A DNA stretch of 64,000 nucleotides from Robbsia sp. KACC 23696 (GTDB lineage Bacteria > Pseudomonadota > Gammaproteobacteria > Burkholderiales > Burkholderiaceae). Below, one piece after another: positions 36,557-45,170 of the stretch. Where the stretch lies: the NCBI RefSeq assembly GCF_039852015.1, contig NZ_CP156626.1, positions 1,584,249 to 1,648,248 of the forward strand. The letters are read 5' to 3'. The translations under genes were made by a program, and so were the position numbers. Numbering within the stretch: position 1 is the first letter of the stretch; each line of letters starts with the position of its first letter. The notes below the pieces were generated by a model. It had not been told where the DNA came from and ran no database searches. It saw nothing but the letters and a program-made list of their open reading frames with translations.

Positions 36557-37510
36557 TCACGCGGCGAGCGGCGGCGTCAGCAGTGTCCTGATCTGGTCGT
36601 AGAGCCAGGTAATGCCGGTATCCCGGGTGAATCGCTCATGTCGGTACAACTGGACATCGATGCTGGGCAGTATGAAGGGCAAGGTCAGTAGCCGGAAATC
36701 GCCGTTGTGGTTGAAACGCTGCGCGACGCTACGCGGAAAGATGACCGCCAGATTCGTATTGCGGATCACTTCGGGGGCGACGGTGAAGTGCGGCAGTCGC
36801 ACGACGAAGTTACGGTCCAGTCCGTGTTCCGTCAGCATGCGCTCGGCCAGATAGTGGCCGGTCGTATTGCTGCTGGCATACAGAAAGTGCAGCCGATTCA
36901 ACACATCGACGCCGGGATCCTCCGCTTGTACCGGATGGTCGCGGCGCACCAGACAGACGAATTCGTCGGCAAACAACACATCTCGCAGACATTCCTCGTG
37001 CAAGCCGGGCAGATAGCCCAGCGCAATATCGATTTCGCCCCCGCGCATCGCCATCGCGAGCGATTCGACCGATAACTGCGTCACATCCAGCCGCACGCCG
37101 GGCGCTTCTTTTTCCAGCACGGCCAGCAGCGCCGGCAGCAGGTAGTAGGCAGACATATCCGACATCGACAGCCGGAACACGCGCTGCACGCGTTGCGGGT
37201 CGAAGTCGCCGTGTTCCTGCAATGCACGATCGATCAAAGAAAACGCCGCTTCCACCGGGTCGTGGAGCCGCTTGGCCGCCGCGGTGGGAACCATCGCATG
37301 GGCGGAGCCGGAGGGCGCGCGCACGAACAGCGGGTCGTCGAACAAGGTGCGTAGTCGGCGCAGCGCGTGACTGACCGCCGATTGCGTCAGACCGAGCCGT
37401 TCGCCGGCAAGCGTCAGGTTGCCGGTATCCCAAATCGTCAGAAATACCCGCAGCAGATTCAGGTCGGGTATCTCGTGGAAAGAGGGATGATTCAGCTTCA
37501 TGGTTTTCAT
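36557..37510 (-). CDS. LysR-type regulator
   Basis: The 317-residue regulator has the helix-turn-helix LTLAGERLGLTQSAVSHALRRLRTLFDDPLFVR and a periplasmic-binding-like effector domain. It is divergent from the IacA-like monooxygenase gene at 37641 (130-bp gap) and convergent with the aldolase gene. It probably controls the neighbouring monooxygenase; the inducer is unknown. Confidence 0.88.
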   Translation of the reverse strand: MKTMKLNHPSFHEIPDLNLLRVFLTIWDTGNLTLAGERLGLTQSAVSHALRRLRTLFDDPLFVRAPSGSAHAMVPTAAAKRLHDPVEAAFSLIDRALQEHGDFDPQRVQRVFRLSMSDMSAYYLLPALLAVLEKEAPGVRLDVTQLSVESLAMAMRGGEIDIALGYLPGLHEECLRDVLFADEFVCLVRRDHPVQAEDPGVDVLNRLHFLYASSNTTGHYLAERMLTEHGLDRNFVVRLPHFTVAPEVIRNTNLAVIFPRSVAQRFNHNGDFRLLTLPFILPSIDVQLYRHERFTRDTGITWLYDQIRTLLTPPLAA

Positions 37511-37640
37511 TATTGGTGTGAATTTGACGCATGCTCCGCCTGATTCTATCTTTAATCCAATGTAACCGCCACGGTGCCGGAACCCGACTGCGATGCGCGT
37601 CCTCCACCGTGTTTTGACCCCCTAGAACGAGTAAATCACG

Positions 37641-38879
37641 ATGAGCGCAAACGAGCGATACCAGGAGAACACGGTGACGGCGCCGGGCGATGGGCAGACG
37701 GCAGGCATCGGCGATGCCGCGCATCCCGGCGATGCCATCGCCACGCTTGGCGCACTGCCGCTGGCCGACTTGCTGGAGATGGTGCGTGCACGCCGCGACG
37801 CGTTTGACGCGCAAGGGTACGTGCCGCGCGATATGGTGTTGCAGATGAAGCGGGCAGGCATCTATCGCGCGAGCACGCCGAAGCGCTTCGGCGGCGATGC
37901 GAAGGCGCCGGCCGATTTCCTGCGCGTGCTGGAGCAGATCGCGATCGTCGACGGTTCGACGGCGTGGGTCGCGGCATTCGGTTCGGCGAACGTCTACCTC
38001 GCGGCCCTGCCACTGGAAACGCAGGCGGAGATCTATAAGGGCGGCCCCGATCAGGTGTTTGCGGGCGGACTGTATCCGTTGCAACCGGCGGAACGCGTCG
38101 AGGGGGGCTGGCAGGTTAGCGGGCAATGGCATTTCGCCAGCGGCTGCAAGGGCGCGGACTGGCACGGCGTCGGTATCGGCGGGACGGCGGCCACTGGCAG
38201 CGGCGCGGCGGCGGGCAAGCCGCTGACGGCGGTGTTTCGTGCCGGTACGCTGGAGATCGTCGACAACTGGGACGTCTTCGGCATGGAAGGCACCGGCAGC
38301 CACGATCTGAAGGCGACGGGGCAGGTCGTCACCGATCCTTGGACGTTCACGCGCGGGACGGCGGCGCAGATCGACGAGCCGCTGTATCGCTATCCGGCCG
38401 TGGCGTATCAGGCGCAGGTGCATGCCGCGTGTAACGTCGGTATCGCGCGGGCAGCGTTGGATAAGCTGATCGAGATGTCGGGCGTGACGAAGACTACGAC
38501 CGGCGCACCGCGCCTGGCGGATCGGACCTACTACCGCAGCGCATTGGCCAAGGCCGAGGCGCAATGGCATAGCGCGCGTGCGTTCTTCTACGGCGCGGCG
38601 GAAGCGGCATGGACCACGATTCAAGCCGGTGACCCGGTCTCGCCCGAGCAGGCCAATCTGCTGCGTCTGAGCGCGGTTCATGCGGCGCGTACGTGTGCCG
38701 ATATCGTGCAGGAAGTGCATCGCCTGGGCGGCATCGCCGCGATCTATCGGAAGCATCCGCTGCAGAAGATGGTCCGTGACGCGATGGTGGTTACACAGCA
38801 CGCCTTCCTGAACGAAGCCGTGTATGAAGGGGCAGGATCGATGTTCGTCGGTTTGACGCCGAGCATGCCTTATCCGTGA
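37641..38879 (+). CDS. Second IacA-like flavin-dependent monooxygenase
   Basis: The 412-residue protein is a close paralogue of IacA, sharing FGSANVYLAALPL, FASGCKGADW (165-174), GTGSHDL, DEPLYRYP and RDAMVVTQHAFL. It differs by a Gly/Ala-rich loop around residues 185-197 and a longer N-terminus. It has its own divergent LysR gene and no flavin reductase next to it, so it may borrow IacG. It probably oxidises another indole or aromatic acid; a strong terminator follows. Confidence 0.85.
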   Translation: MSANERYQENTVTAPGDGQTAGIGDAAHPGDAIATLGALPLADLLEMVRARRDAFDAQGYVPRDMVLQMKRAGIYRASTPKRFGGDAKAPADFLRVLEQIAIVDGSTAWVAAFGSANVYLAALPLETQAEIYKGGPDQVFAGGLYPLQPAERVEGGWQVSGQWHFASGCKGADWHGVGIGGTAATGSGAAAGKPLTAVFRAGTLEIVDNWDVFGMEGTGSHDLKATGQVVTDPWTFTRGTAAQIDEPLYRYPAVAYQAQVHAACNVGIARAALDKLIEMSGVTKTTTGAPRLADRTYYRSALAKAEAQWHSARAFFYGAAEAAWTTIQAGDPVSPEQANLLRLSAVHAARTCADIVQEVHRLGGIAAIYRKHPLQKMVRDAMVVTQHAFLNEAVYEGAGSMFVGLTPSMPYP

Positions 38880-38947
38880 TGCGTCGAATACCGCGGCCGC
38901 CGAAGCGTGGCTGCCGCGGTGAGAGGCGAGCAGGCAGCAGACGTAAG

Positions 38948-38986
38948 AAAGGCGGCACCGCGAGATTCGCGTGTGCCGCCTTTTTT
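38948..38986 (+). terminator. Rho-independent terminator after the IacA-like paralogue
   Basis: GGCGGCAC and GTGCCGCC pair around an inner CGCGA/TCGCG stem with a GAT loop, followed by TTTTTT. It lies in the gap between the converging monooxygenase and transporter genes. Confidence 0.92.
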
Positions 38987-39081
38987 GTTTGCGTTGAACA
39001 GCACGCCGCAGCGCCGATGCGGGCTGCGGCGTCGAACATCACGTCGATCGTGACGCCCGTCCTACGTCTGGGCCATCGACA

Positions 39082-40428
39082 TCAACCGCGTTGCATCTCG
39101 GCGACGGCCGCTGCTTCTTCGGCGTTTGCCTTGCGCGGGGGAACGATCGAGGTGGCGATGCCGGCGCAGATCGCGGCGGCGGCGAAGATATAGAAGTTCC
39201 ACGCGACGGCGATCTGCTCGTGCAGGATGAAGCCGCCGACCAGCGGTCCGGCCATCGCGCCGAAACGGCCGACGCCTGCCGCCCAGCCGGTGGCCGTGCC
39301 GCGCGCATGCGGCGCATAGTAATTCGCGATCAGGCCGAGCTGCACCATCGCGACACCGCCGGTGCCTAGACCGGCGAGCGCGATCAGGCAGTACGTGACG
39401 ACCAGGCTGCTTTTCACCGAGAGGGCGATCAGGCAGATGGCGCCGAACGTATAGGTCAGCAACACCGATTTGCGCGGCCCGAACCGGTCTGCGTAGCGAC
39501 CGATCAGAATGCCGCCGATTCCGGAGCCGAGCATGAAGGTCGCCAGGAAGGCGAGGCTGGAACCCAGGTTATAGCCCATCTGACGCATGATCTGCGGCAG
39601 CCAGGTGCCGATGCCGTAGAGATTCAGCACGGCAGCGATTTGCGCGATCCAGAACGAAGTCGTCGCAAAGAAATTGCCGGACAGGAAAATCTCGCGAAAC
39701 AGTCGGGCGATCGAGGGCTTGCTGGTCTCGGCATGATTCGATTCGACCAACGTCGCAAGCGACAGTCCATGGCGCGTGGCGATCTGACGCGCTTCGGCCA
39801 CGCGGCCGCGCGAGACCAGATACAACGGCGACTCGGGCAGAAGGCGCATCAGCACCGGCACATAGAGCAGCGGCAAACCGCCCACGGCGATCACCATGCG
39901 CCAGGTGTAATGCTCCATGAAGAACAGCGCGACAAGCGCCGACGCCAGCGCACCGACGAAATACCCCGAGTACATCAAGGCAAAATTGAAGTTCTTGCGC
40001 TCGGGCGCGGAGAACTCGACGGTCAGCGCGGCATTGACCGAGATGACGCCGCCGAGTCCCAGGCCACCGATGCCGCGTGCCAGGGTGAAGAGCAGCGGGC
40101 TCGGCGCCAGCGCGGAGACGACCATCGACAGGGAGAAGAGGGCGACGCAGCCGATCAACAGCGGCTTGCGCCCGATGAAGTCGCCAATGACGCTCACCAG
40201 ATAGCAGCCGACGAGGGTTCCGAACAAGGCGGCACTGCTCATGGCGCCAATCTCGGCGGGGCCCAGATGCCAGGCGCTGTAATGCATCAAGGCCGGGACG
40301 ATCGCGCCCATGACCGCGGAATCATAGCCTTCCGTCACGATGACGCCGAAACACAGTGCGACGACGAGATTCCATTTGCTTGCGGAACCCGCGGACGCCC
40401 CTGGCGTGCTTTTTCTTGCTTGTGCCAT
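39082..40428 (-). CDS. MFS transporter, aromatic acid:H+ symporter (AAHS) type
   Basis: The 448-residue, twelve-helix transporter starts at MAQARKSTPG (40426-40428); upstream in-frame codons are not credible. VALCFGVIVTEGYDSAVMGAIVPALMHYSAW and GDFIGRKPLLIGCVALFSLSM match PcaK/BenK/MhpT-like proteins. It likely imports an aromatic acid. Known iac clusters can include MFS genes, so IAA or a relative is a reasonable guess. It is divergent from the CoA-transferase gene. Confidence 0.88.
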   Translation of the reverse strand: MAQARKSTPGASAGSASKWNLVVALCFGVIVTEGYDSAVMGAIVPALMHYSAWHLGPAEIGAMSSAALFGTLVGCYLVSVIGDFIGRKPLLIGCVALFSLSMVVSALAPSPLLFTLARGIGGLGLGGVISVNAALTVEFSAPERKNFNFALMYSGYFVGALASALVALFFMEHYTWRMVIAVGGLPLLYVPVLMRLLPESPLYLVSRGRVAEARQIATRHGLSLATLVESNHAETSKPSIARLFREIFLSGNFFATTSFWIAQIAAVLNLYGIGTWLPQIMRQMGYNLGSSLAFLATFMLGSGIGGILIGRYADRFGPRKSVLLTYTFGAICLIALSVKSSLVVTYCLIALAGLGTGGVAMVQLGLIANYYAPHARGTATGWAAGVGRFGAMAGPLVGGFILHEQIAVAWNFYIFAAAAICAGIATSIVPPRKANAEEAAAVAEMQRG

Positions 40429-40756
40429 CTGTCCAACCTTCGAAATCGTATTGGGCGTCGTTCGACGATAGAGCGCCCACAATACAGGGTCAAATGGCGA
40501 ACAAAAATACCGTCGATGAAATGCGTTCATGGCGCAACGCACCACACCGTCTGTTCGGCTGCCAGGCTTCCGTTCAGCTTTCAAACCGCCGATATCTGAT
40601 ATTCGGTCAGAGCACTAGCTTCTCCGCCGCAGCGCGATTTCCGCGACATATGCTCGGTTCCGTCGAAGTCAAGCCGATGCCCGACCGGTCGTCGGGGCGC
40701 GAGCAGGTCGCGATTCTCGCCGGTATTCATCAATCTTTCTAAGCGTGTTGGTGGCA
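40429..40756. other. Divergent intergenic region between the AAHS transporter and CoA-transferase genes
   Basis: This 328-bp region holds both promoters. An imperfect dyad, CCGATATCTGATATTCGG, occurs at 40588-40605, and the stretch 40490-40620 is AT-richer than its surroundings. No regulator gene is adjacent. Nothing else was recognised. Confidence 0.4.
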
Positions 40757-42010
40757 ATGAAAAAAGGGACGATTCTTTCGCTCGAGCAGGCCACGTCGCT
40801 GCCTTATGCAACGCAGCGTTTCGTGCAATTGGGATGGCGCGTGATCCGTGTCGAGGCCACCGGCGTGCCTGGTCGTGCCGGCGACCCGAATCGCTACATC
40901 GGTCATGATATCGGCGCCGGCGCGGATCGTCGCGCGGGCTTCATCGCGCCGAATGTCGGCAAGGAAGCCATTGCATTGAACTTGAAGGACGCGGCCGGTC
41001 AGCAGGCGCTGCAGCGCTTGATTACCGCGTTGGACGTCGATGTGTTTTGTTGCAATGTGCTGCCGAAGCATCATGCCGCGTTGGGCGTCGATTACGCGAC
41101 ATTGTCCGCGGTGAAGCCGTCGCTGATCTGGGCCAGTATCTCCGCGATGGGGACCGCGTTTCCGTCGGTGGCCGGCTATGACCCGATTATTCAGGCGACA
41201 TCGGGGCTGATGTCGCTGAATGGGGATCCGACGCGCGAGCCGACGTTGATCGGCGTGCCGTTGACGGACCTGAAGGCGGGCGACGAATTGTATGCGGCGG
41301 TGCTGTTGGGCCTGCTCGAACGCACCGAGAGCGGGGCGGGCAAGCGCATCGACATCTCGATGGTTCAGGCGGCGATGTCGCTGTTGCCGACGGTGCTCCC
41401 GCTCGTCGATCTCGGCGGCGCGGCAAATGTTCTGACGCGGTCCGGCAATGCGCATCGTCAATTCGTCCCGACCAATGTCTATCGCACGCGCGACGGGCAT
41501 CTGTATCTGGCGATCGGCAGCAACGCGCAATGGGAAAAGCTGTTGTCGATTCCCGGATTCGAGACCTTGCAGGGTCCGATGTTCGCGACGCTCGATGCGC
41601 GAACGGAAAACCGCCTGGCTTTGTATGCGCGCATCGATGCCATCGTCGAGCAATTTACCTTGGACGCGTTGATCGGTCATCTGGAGCGTCTGAGCCTGCC
41701 CCATAGCCGCATCAATACGGTCGAGCAGGCGATGGCGCATCCGGCAGCGGCTTCACGGCTGTGCTGGACCGAAGTGGCGGGGAAGCGGGTACGCCTGCCG
41801 CCGATGGCAAGCGGTGGCGCAAGCCCCGCTGTCGGCGCCGATACGGCGCCGGTGGGGTCAGCGCTACCGTCCGCGCGGTCGAACGAAGCAGCCGGTAGCG
41901 CTTATCCGAGCGCGCCGCACTTCGGCGAACATACGCGCGCGCTGCTCGCCGAGAGCGGGCTCGACACGGCGGACATCGGGGCCTTGTTCGCCGACGGGGT
42001 GGTGCAATGA
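40757..42010 (+). CDS. Class III CoA-transferase (CaiB/BaiF family)
   Basis: The protein has 417 residues from ATG 40757; a GTG 12 bp upstream is possible. It has the CaiB/BaiF pattern (VIRVEATG, NVGKEAIALNLKDAAGQQALQRLI, GYDPIIQATSGLMSLNG, GVPLTDLKAG with the catalytic Asp region, GKRIDISMVQAAMSLL). It moves CoA between carboxylic acids. A Ser/Ala/Gly-rich loop near the C-terminus is unusual. Its stop overlaps the enoyl-CoA hydratase start, so the two should act on the same acyl-CoA. Confidence 0.88.
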   Translation: MKKGTILSLEQATSLPYATQRFVQLGWRVIRVEATGVPGRAGDPNRYIGHDIGAGADRRAGFIAPNVGKEAIALNLKDAAGQQALQRLITALDVDVFCCNVLPKHHAALGVDYATLSAVKPSLIWASISAMGTAFPSVAGYDPIIQATSGLMSLNGDPTREPTLIGVPLTDLKAGDELYAAVLLGLLERTESGAGKRIDISMVQAAMSLLPTVLPLVDLGGAANVLTRSGNAHRQFVPTNVYRTRDGHLYLAIGSNAQWEKLLSIPGFETLQGPMFATLDARTENRLALYARIDAIVEQFTLDALIGHLERLSLPHSRINTVEQAMAHPAAASRLCWTEVAGKRVRLPPMASGGASPAVGADTAPVGSALPSARSNEAAGSAYPSAPHFGEHTRALLAESGLDTADIGALFADGVVQ

Positions 42011-42846
42011 GCGATATCGCCCCCGCCACGCCGGAAAGTGCCGGACCGCGCGCCGGCCGCATCGTCGTCGAACGCGATGGCCGAATGGCAAGGATCGTCA
42101 TCGATGCGCCGCATAAGCGTAACAGCGTCGATGGACCGATGTTGCTGGCGCTCGCCGATGCGGCAAATACCCTTCGGCACGACGACGACATCGCGTTGGT
42201 CGTGCTGTGCGGTGCGCGCGGCAAGGCCTTCTGCGCCGGCGCCGATCTCGATGCGTTATGCGTGCCACCGCTCGACGTCACGGTCGGCTATCTGGACCGC
42301 GCCCTGACCGATGCCGTATCCGCCTTATCGGCCATCCCGATGCCGTTGGTCGCGCTGGTCGAGGGCGCCTGTATCGGCGGCGGCGTGCAACTCGCCTTAT
42401 GTGCGGACGCGATTATCGCCCGCGACGATGCGGTGTTCGCGATCCCTGCCGTGCAGGCCGGCATGGCCTATCCGATGACGGCGTTGCGCGCACTCGCGTC
42501 GCGCTGCGGCACGGCGGCGACAAAGGACTTCCTACTGTTCGGTCGGCGTTGGGATGCGCAATCGGCGCTGCGGCACGGACTGGCGCAGCGCAGTGGCGAC
42601 GCGGCGGCCATAGCAGACCATCTTGCGGCGATGCGGACGTTCGTCGAAGCCAGTCCGCGCGCGGCGACGCTCGCCTACAAGGACATCTTGAACGCGTTGG
42701 CGGCAGGGACGGACACAACGCCTACGGGCGCGGACAGCACGCCGGATCGGGCAGCGCAATTACATCAGGCCTTTGCGGCGCAACGCGCCTATCTGCCAAG
42801 ACTCGCGCAATTTGCCGCGACCCGAAAAAAGGAGAAACGCGAATGA
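42007..42846 (+). CDS. Enoyl-CoA hydratase/isomerase family protein
   Basis: The 279-residue crotonase-fold protein shows APHKRNSVDGPMLLALADAAN, GKAFCAGADLD (oxyanion hole) and EGACIGGGVQLALCADAIIA. The position usually holding the second catalytic Glu falls in IPAVQAGMAYPM without a clear Glu, so the exact reaction (hydration, isomerisation or C-C cleavage) is uncertain. It overlaps the CoA-transferase gene by 4 bp. Confidence 0.86.
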   Translation: MSDIAPATPESAGPRAGRIVVERDGRMARIVIDAPHKRNSVDGPMLLALADAANTLRHDDDIALVVLCGARGKAFCAGADLDALCVPPLDVTVGYLDRALTDAVSALSAIPMPLVALVEGACIGGGVQLALCADAIIARDDAVFAIPAVQAGMAYPMTALRALASRCGTAATKDFLLFGRRWDAQSALRHGLAQRSGDAAAIADHLAAMRTFVEASPRAATLAYKDILNALAAGTDTTPTGADSTPDRAAQLHQAFAAQRAYLPRLAQFAATRKKEKRE

Positions 42847-43019
42847 AGGCCATCGTCTACGACCACTACGGCGATCCGGATGTGCTGCATCTGACGGACT
42901 GGCCGGCGCCGCAGGCAGGCGTCGGATGCGCGATGACGCGCTACGTTGCTGCGTGGCATAAGGCGTCCGGCATCCGTCATCCGGACCGGAAGGCGGTCGG
43001 ATCATTTTGGTTCGGCTAG
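42843..43019 (+). pseudogene. Truncated MDR (quinone-oxidoreductase-like) gene remnant
   Basis: The reading frame opens with a strong AAGGAG signal and the ATG overlaps the upstream stop. It encodes MKAIVYDHYGDPDVLHLTDW followed by PAPQAG, the standard N-terminus of zinc-independent medium-chain reductases of about 320 residues. After about 27 codons the similarity stops and the frame ends at 58 residues. It looks like the 5' stub of a third operon gene whose body was deleted. Confidence 0.7.
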
Positions 43020-43068
43020 GATGCCAGGCTAGGGGTGGTTGCGACGGTGAATGGACTGGGCGGCGGAA

Positions 43069-44043
43069 ATGGAATTGCAACAACTGCGCCAATTTGTCGA
43101 GGTGGCCCGACTGGGCAGCGTCAGCAAGGCGGCGACGCAATTGGGATTGAGTCAGTCCTATCTGAGTCAACGGATCGGCGCGCTCGAAGGGGAGCTGAAA
43201 CGCCATCTGTTTCTGCGCCATGGCCGGGGCGTCACGCTGACCGATGCAGGACAACGCTGGTATGACGCGGCTGTCGATATCCTGCAACGGCTCGACGCGG
43301 CATCCGAGGCGCTCGTCGACGATGACCGATATGTGACCGGGCGCATCGTCGTCGGCTTGCCGCCATCGATGATCTTGCGCTTGAGTGTGCAGGTGATTCG
43401 CGCATTTACGGCGCGCTTCCCGAATGCCAAGTTGCGGCTGATCGAGGAGATGTCCGGATCGCTGCAAACGGCATTGCTGGAAAATCGCGTCGACGTGGCT
43501 TTCCTGTTCAACCCGGTGCTCGACGGCACGCTCGAGACGACGATGTTGTCACGCGAGCCGATCTGCCTCATCACCCGCCGTGAAACCGTGGACGATCTCC
43601 GTCCGCAGGGATCGCCATCGGAACGGGACACGCCGAATATCCCGCTGTCCGCGTTGGCCGATATTCCGCTGATCCTGCCGGCGCATCCGCATCCGTTACG
43701 CACGATGATCGAAAACGCCGCGGCTAGTCGTGGCGTCGCACTGAATATTCCGTACGAAGTCGAAGGCGTGGATACGATCGTGCACCTGGTGCAGGAGGGC
43801 ATCGCCTCGACGATCTCGACGGCGCACATCATGCGTCCGTCCACCCATGCGCTCGCCGAAGGACAGACGGCGGACGGCCACGCGGCGGCGCCCGTCGATG
43901 CCGAGGAACTGATCGCCTGCCGCATCGTCGATCCGGACTTGAGCAGCACCTTGTTTCTCGCCGTCTCGGCGAAACGCGCGTCGACGGTATTGCTCGAACG
44001 GACGGTGCAACTGATGAAGGAGATCGCCGGCGTTGCCGGCTGA
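43069..44043 (+). CDS. LysR-type regulator
   Basis: Started at MELQQLRQFVEVARLGSVSKAA (an ATG 18 bp earlier is possible), the protein has 324 residues. It has a LysR helix-turn-helix (SKAATQLGLSQSYLSQRIGALE) and an effector domain similar to nitrogen/aromatic LysR proteins (Cbl/NAC branch: FTARFPNAKLRLIEEMSGSLQTALLENRVDVAFLFN). It stands next to the deletion scar of the reductase gene. Target genes are unknown. Confidence 0.87.
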   Translation: MELQQLRQFVEVARLGSVSKAATQLGLSQSYLSQRIGALEGELKRHLFLRHGRGVTLTDAGQRWYDAAVDILQRLDAASEALVDDDRYVTGRIVVGLPPSMILRLSVQVIRAFTARFPNAKLRLIEEMSGSLQTALLENRVDVAFLFNPVLDGTLETTMLSREPICLITRRETVDDLRPQGSPSERDTPNIPLSALADIPLILPAHPHPLRTMIENAAASRGVALNIPYEVEGVDTIVHLVQEGIASTISTAHIMRPSTHALAEGQTADGHAAAPVDAEELIACRIVDPDLSSTLFLAVSAKRASTVLLERTVQLMKEIAGVAG

Positions 44044-44060
44044 TACGCCCGTTCGTTCGT

Positions 44061-44801
44061 TTAGTGTGCGGCGCTGTAGAGACGGCCGACACTGTGCATC
44101 GGGAAGTGATAATTCGCGCCGCGATAGGGCGGGAAGGCCTTGAAGTCCGCGCGCATCTCGTGCCGTACCGGCGAGGTCAGGGCGGCATCGAGCCCCGCCG
44201 GGGAATCGAACACGACCTTATTGCGTTGCATGACGTCGACGAAGGGCACCGCGAGGGTATTGCTGCAATCCATCCGCGAGTAGATTTCGATTTCGCGGAT
44301 CCCGGGAAAGCGCGCCATGATCGGCGGATGACTATCGATGTAATGACGCAGCCAGGCATTCAGATCGTCCGCCGGCCCTTCATAGCTGACCATATAGGTG
44401 CATTGCGCCGGTGCGCCGTCCGCGTTGCTCGCAGGCGTCGGTTCAGGCACGCCATAGCACCGGACCGCCATCGTCTGTTGCACCCACGCAAACTTTTGCG
44501 CGCCGAGCGTATCGACATGCGCGAGGATCGTCGCGATCGGACCGTCGGCGCGGCATGCGGACTCCAATTGATCGATGCTATCGAAATAGCACTGCAGCGT
44601 ACACACCGGAGGCGTTTCCTTGTCCAGATAGGGATCGTTCGCACCGCCATCTACCGGCGTATGGACGACTGCCTTCAGCAAGCCGGGCACGCCACCGGGT
44701 AGCGCTGCGATCATCCGATGTAACGCAGTTGCGTCGATCGTCACCGAGCCGCCACCGGCGCTAGCGGTGGGCCGCGCTTCCAAGAACAAACAGCATTCCA
44801 T
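44061..44801 (-). CDS. EthD-like protein, two-domain
   Basis: The 246-residue soluble protein starts after GGAGA. Its second half (CTYMVSYEGPADDLNAWLRHYIDSHPPIMARFPGIREIEIYSRMD) resembles the EthD dimeric alpha/beta barrel, and the first half may be a divergent repeat of it. EthD-type proteins accompany degradation pathways but are mostly uncharacterised. A CTGAATTCAG-like palindrome lies 43 bp upstream, shared with the divergent aldolase operon. Confidence 0.66.
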   Translation of the reverse strand: MECCLFLEARPTASAGGGSVTIDATALHRMIAALPGGVPGLLKAVVHTPVDGGANDPYLDKETPPVCTLQCYFDSIDQLESACRADGPIATILAHVDTLGAQKFAWVQQTMAVRCYGVPEPTPASNADGAPAQCTYMVSYEGPADDLNAWLRHYIDSHPPIMARFPGIREIEIYSRMDCSNTLAVPFVDVMQRNKVVFDSPAGLDAALTSPVRHEMRADFKAFPPYRGANYHFPMHSVGRLYSAAH

Positions 44802-44843
44802 CGCATTCTCCGTGAACGATGTAGTTGAGACGCTGATCGTAAA

Positions 44844-44856
44844 CGGAATTCAGAAT
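44844..44856. promoter_or_regulatory. CTGAATTCAG operator copy 2 (upstream of EthD-like gene)
   Basis: The plus strand reads CGGAATTCAGAAT, with one mismatch to the core palindrome. It lies 43 bp upstream of the minus-strand EthD-like start codon. Confidence 0.55.
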
Positions 44857-45039
44857 GTTATCTATCGTCCAATAAGGGCGTTGTGCTTCGACGTAGCGTC
44901 GCGGACGGTTTCGGTTTTTCCTGCGCCTGTTCCGATCCCCATCCGCACGGCGAAATAAGGGTAATTACCGTGTATTTGACGGAATGCCACACGGTCTTCC
45001 AGCGTTGCGCGGACTGCGGGTTTGTTTTTCGGGAAATGC

Positions 45040-45068
45040 TTGACGCTAGAAATTGTCTTGCATATTCT
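45040..45068 (+). promoter_or_regulatory. Sigma70-type promoter of the aldolase operon
   Basis: TTGACG (45040-45045) and TATTCT (45063-45068) are separated by 17 bp. The -10 element is part of the perfect palindrome at 45062-45081, a layout that suits repression. The aldolase ATG is about 100 bp downstream. Confidence 0.65.
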
Positions 45069-45081
45069 GAATTCAGAATAT
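45062..45081. promoter_or_regulatory. Operator copy 3: perfect 20-bp palindrome
   Basis: ATATTCTGAATTCAGAATAT is its own reverse complement over 20 bp. It overlaps the -10 of the aldolase promoter. It is the longest of the four copies and is probably a repressor operator. Confidence 0.75.
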
Positions 45082-45170
45082 CGCGTTTCAGTAGGCAACG
45101 CGGGGGGACGCGATCGCTTCATGCGCTCCGGCTACCTCGTGTGCAGTCAGGTCAATACAGGAAGTCGTCG

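Larger units (their letters stand above)
44802..45170. other. Divergent regulatory region of the second catabolic island
   Basis: This 369-bp gap between the EthD-like gene and the HpcH aldolase operon is AT-richer than the genes. It contains two copies of the GAATTCAG palindrome (44844-44856 and 45062-45081) and one well-formed promoter (45040-45068) reading toward the aldolase. No credible ORF was seen. Confidence 0.6.
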
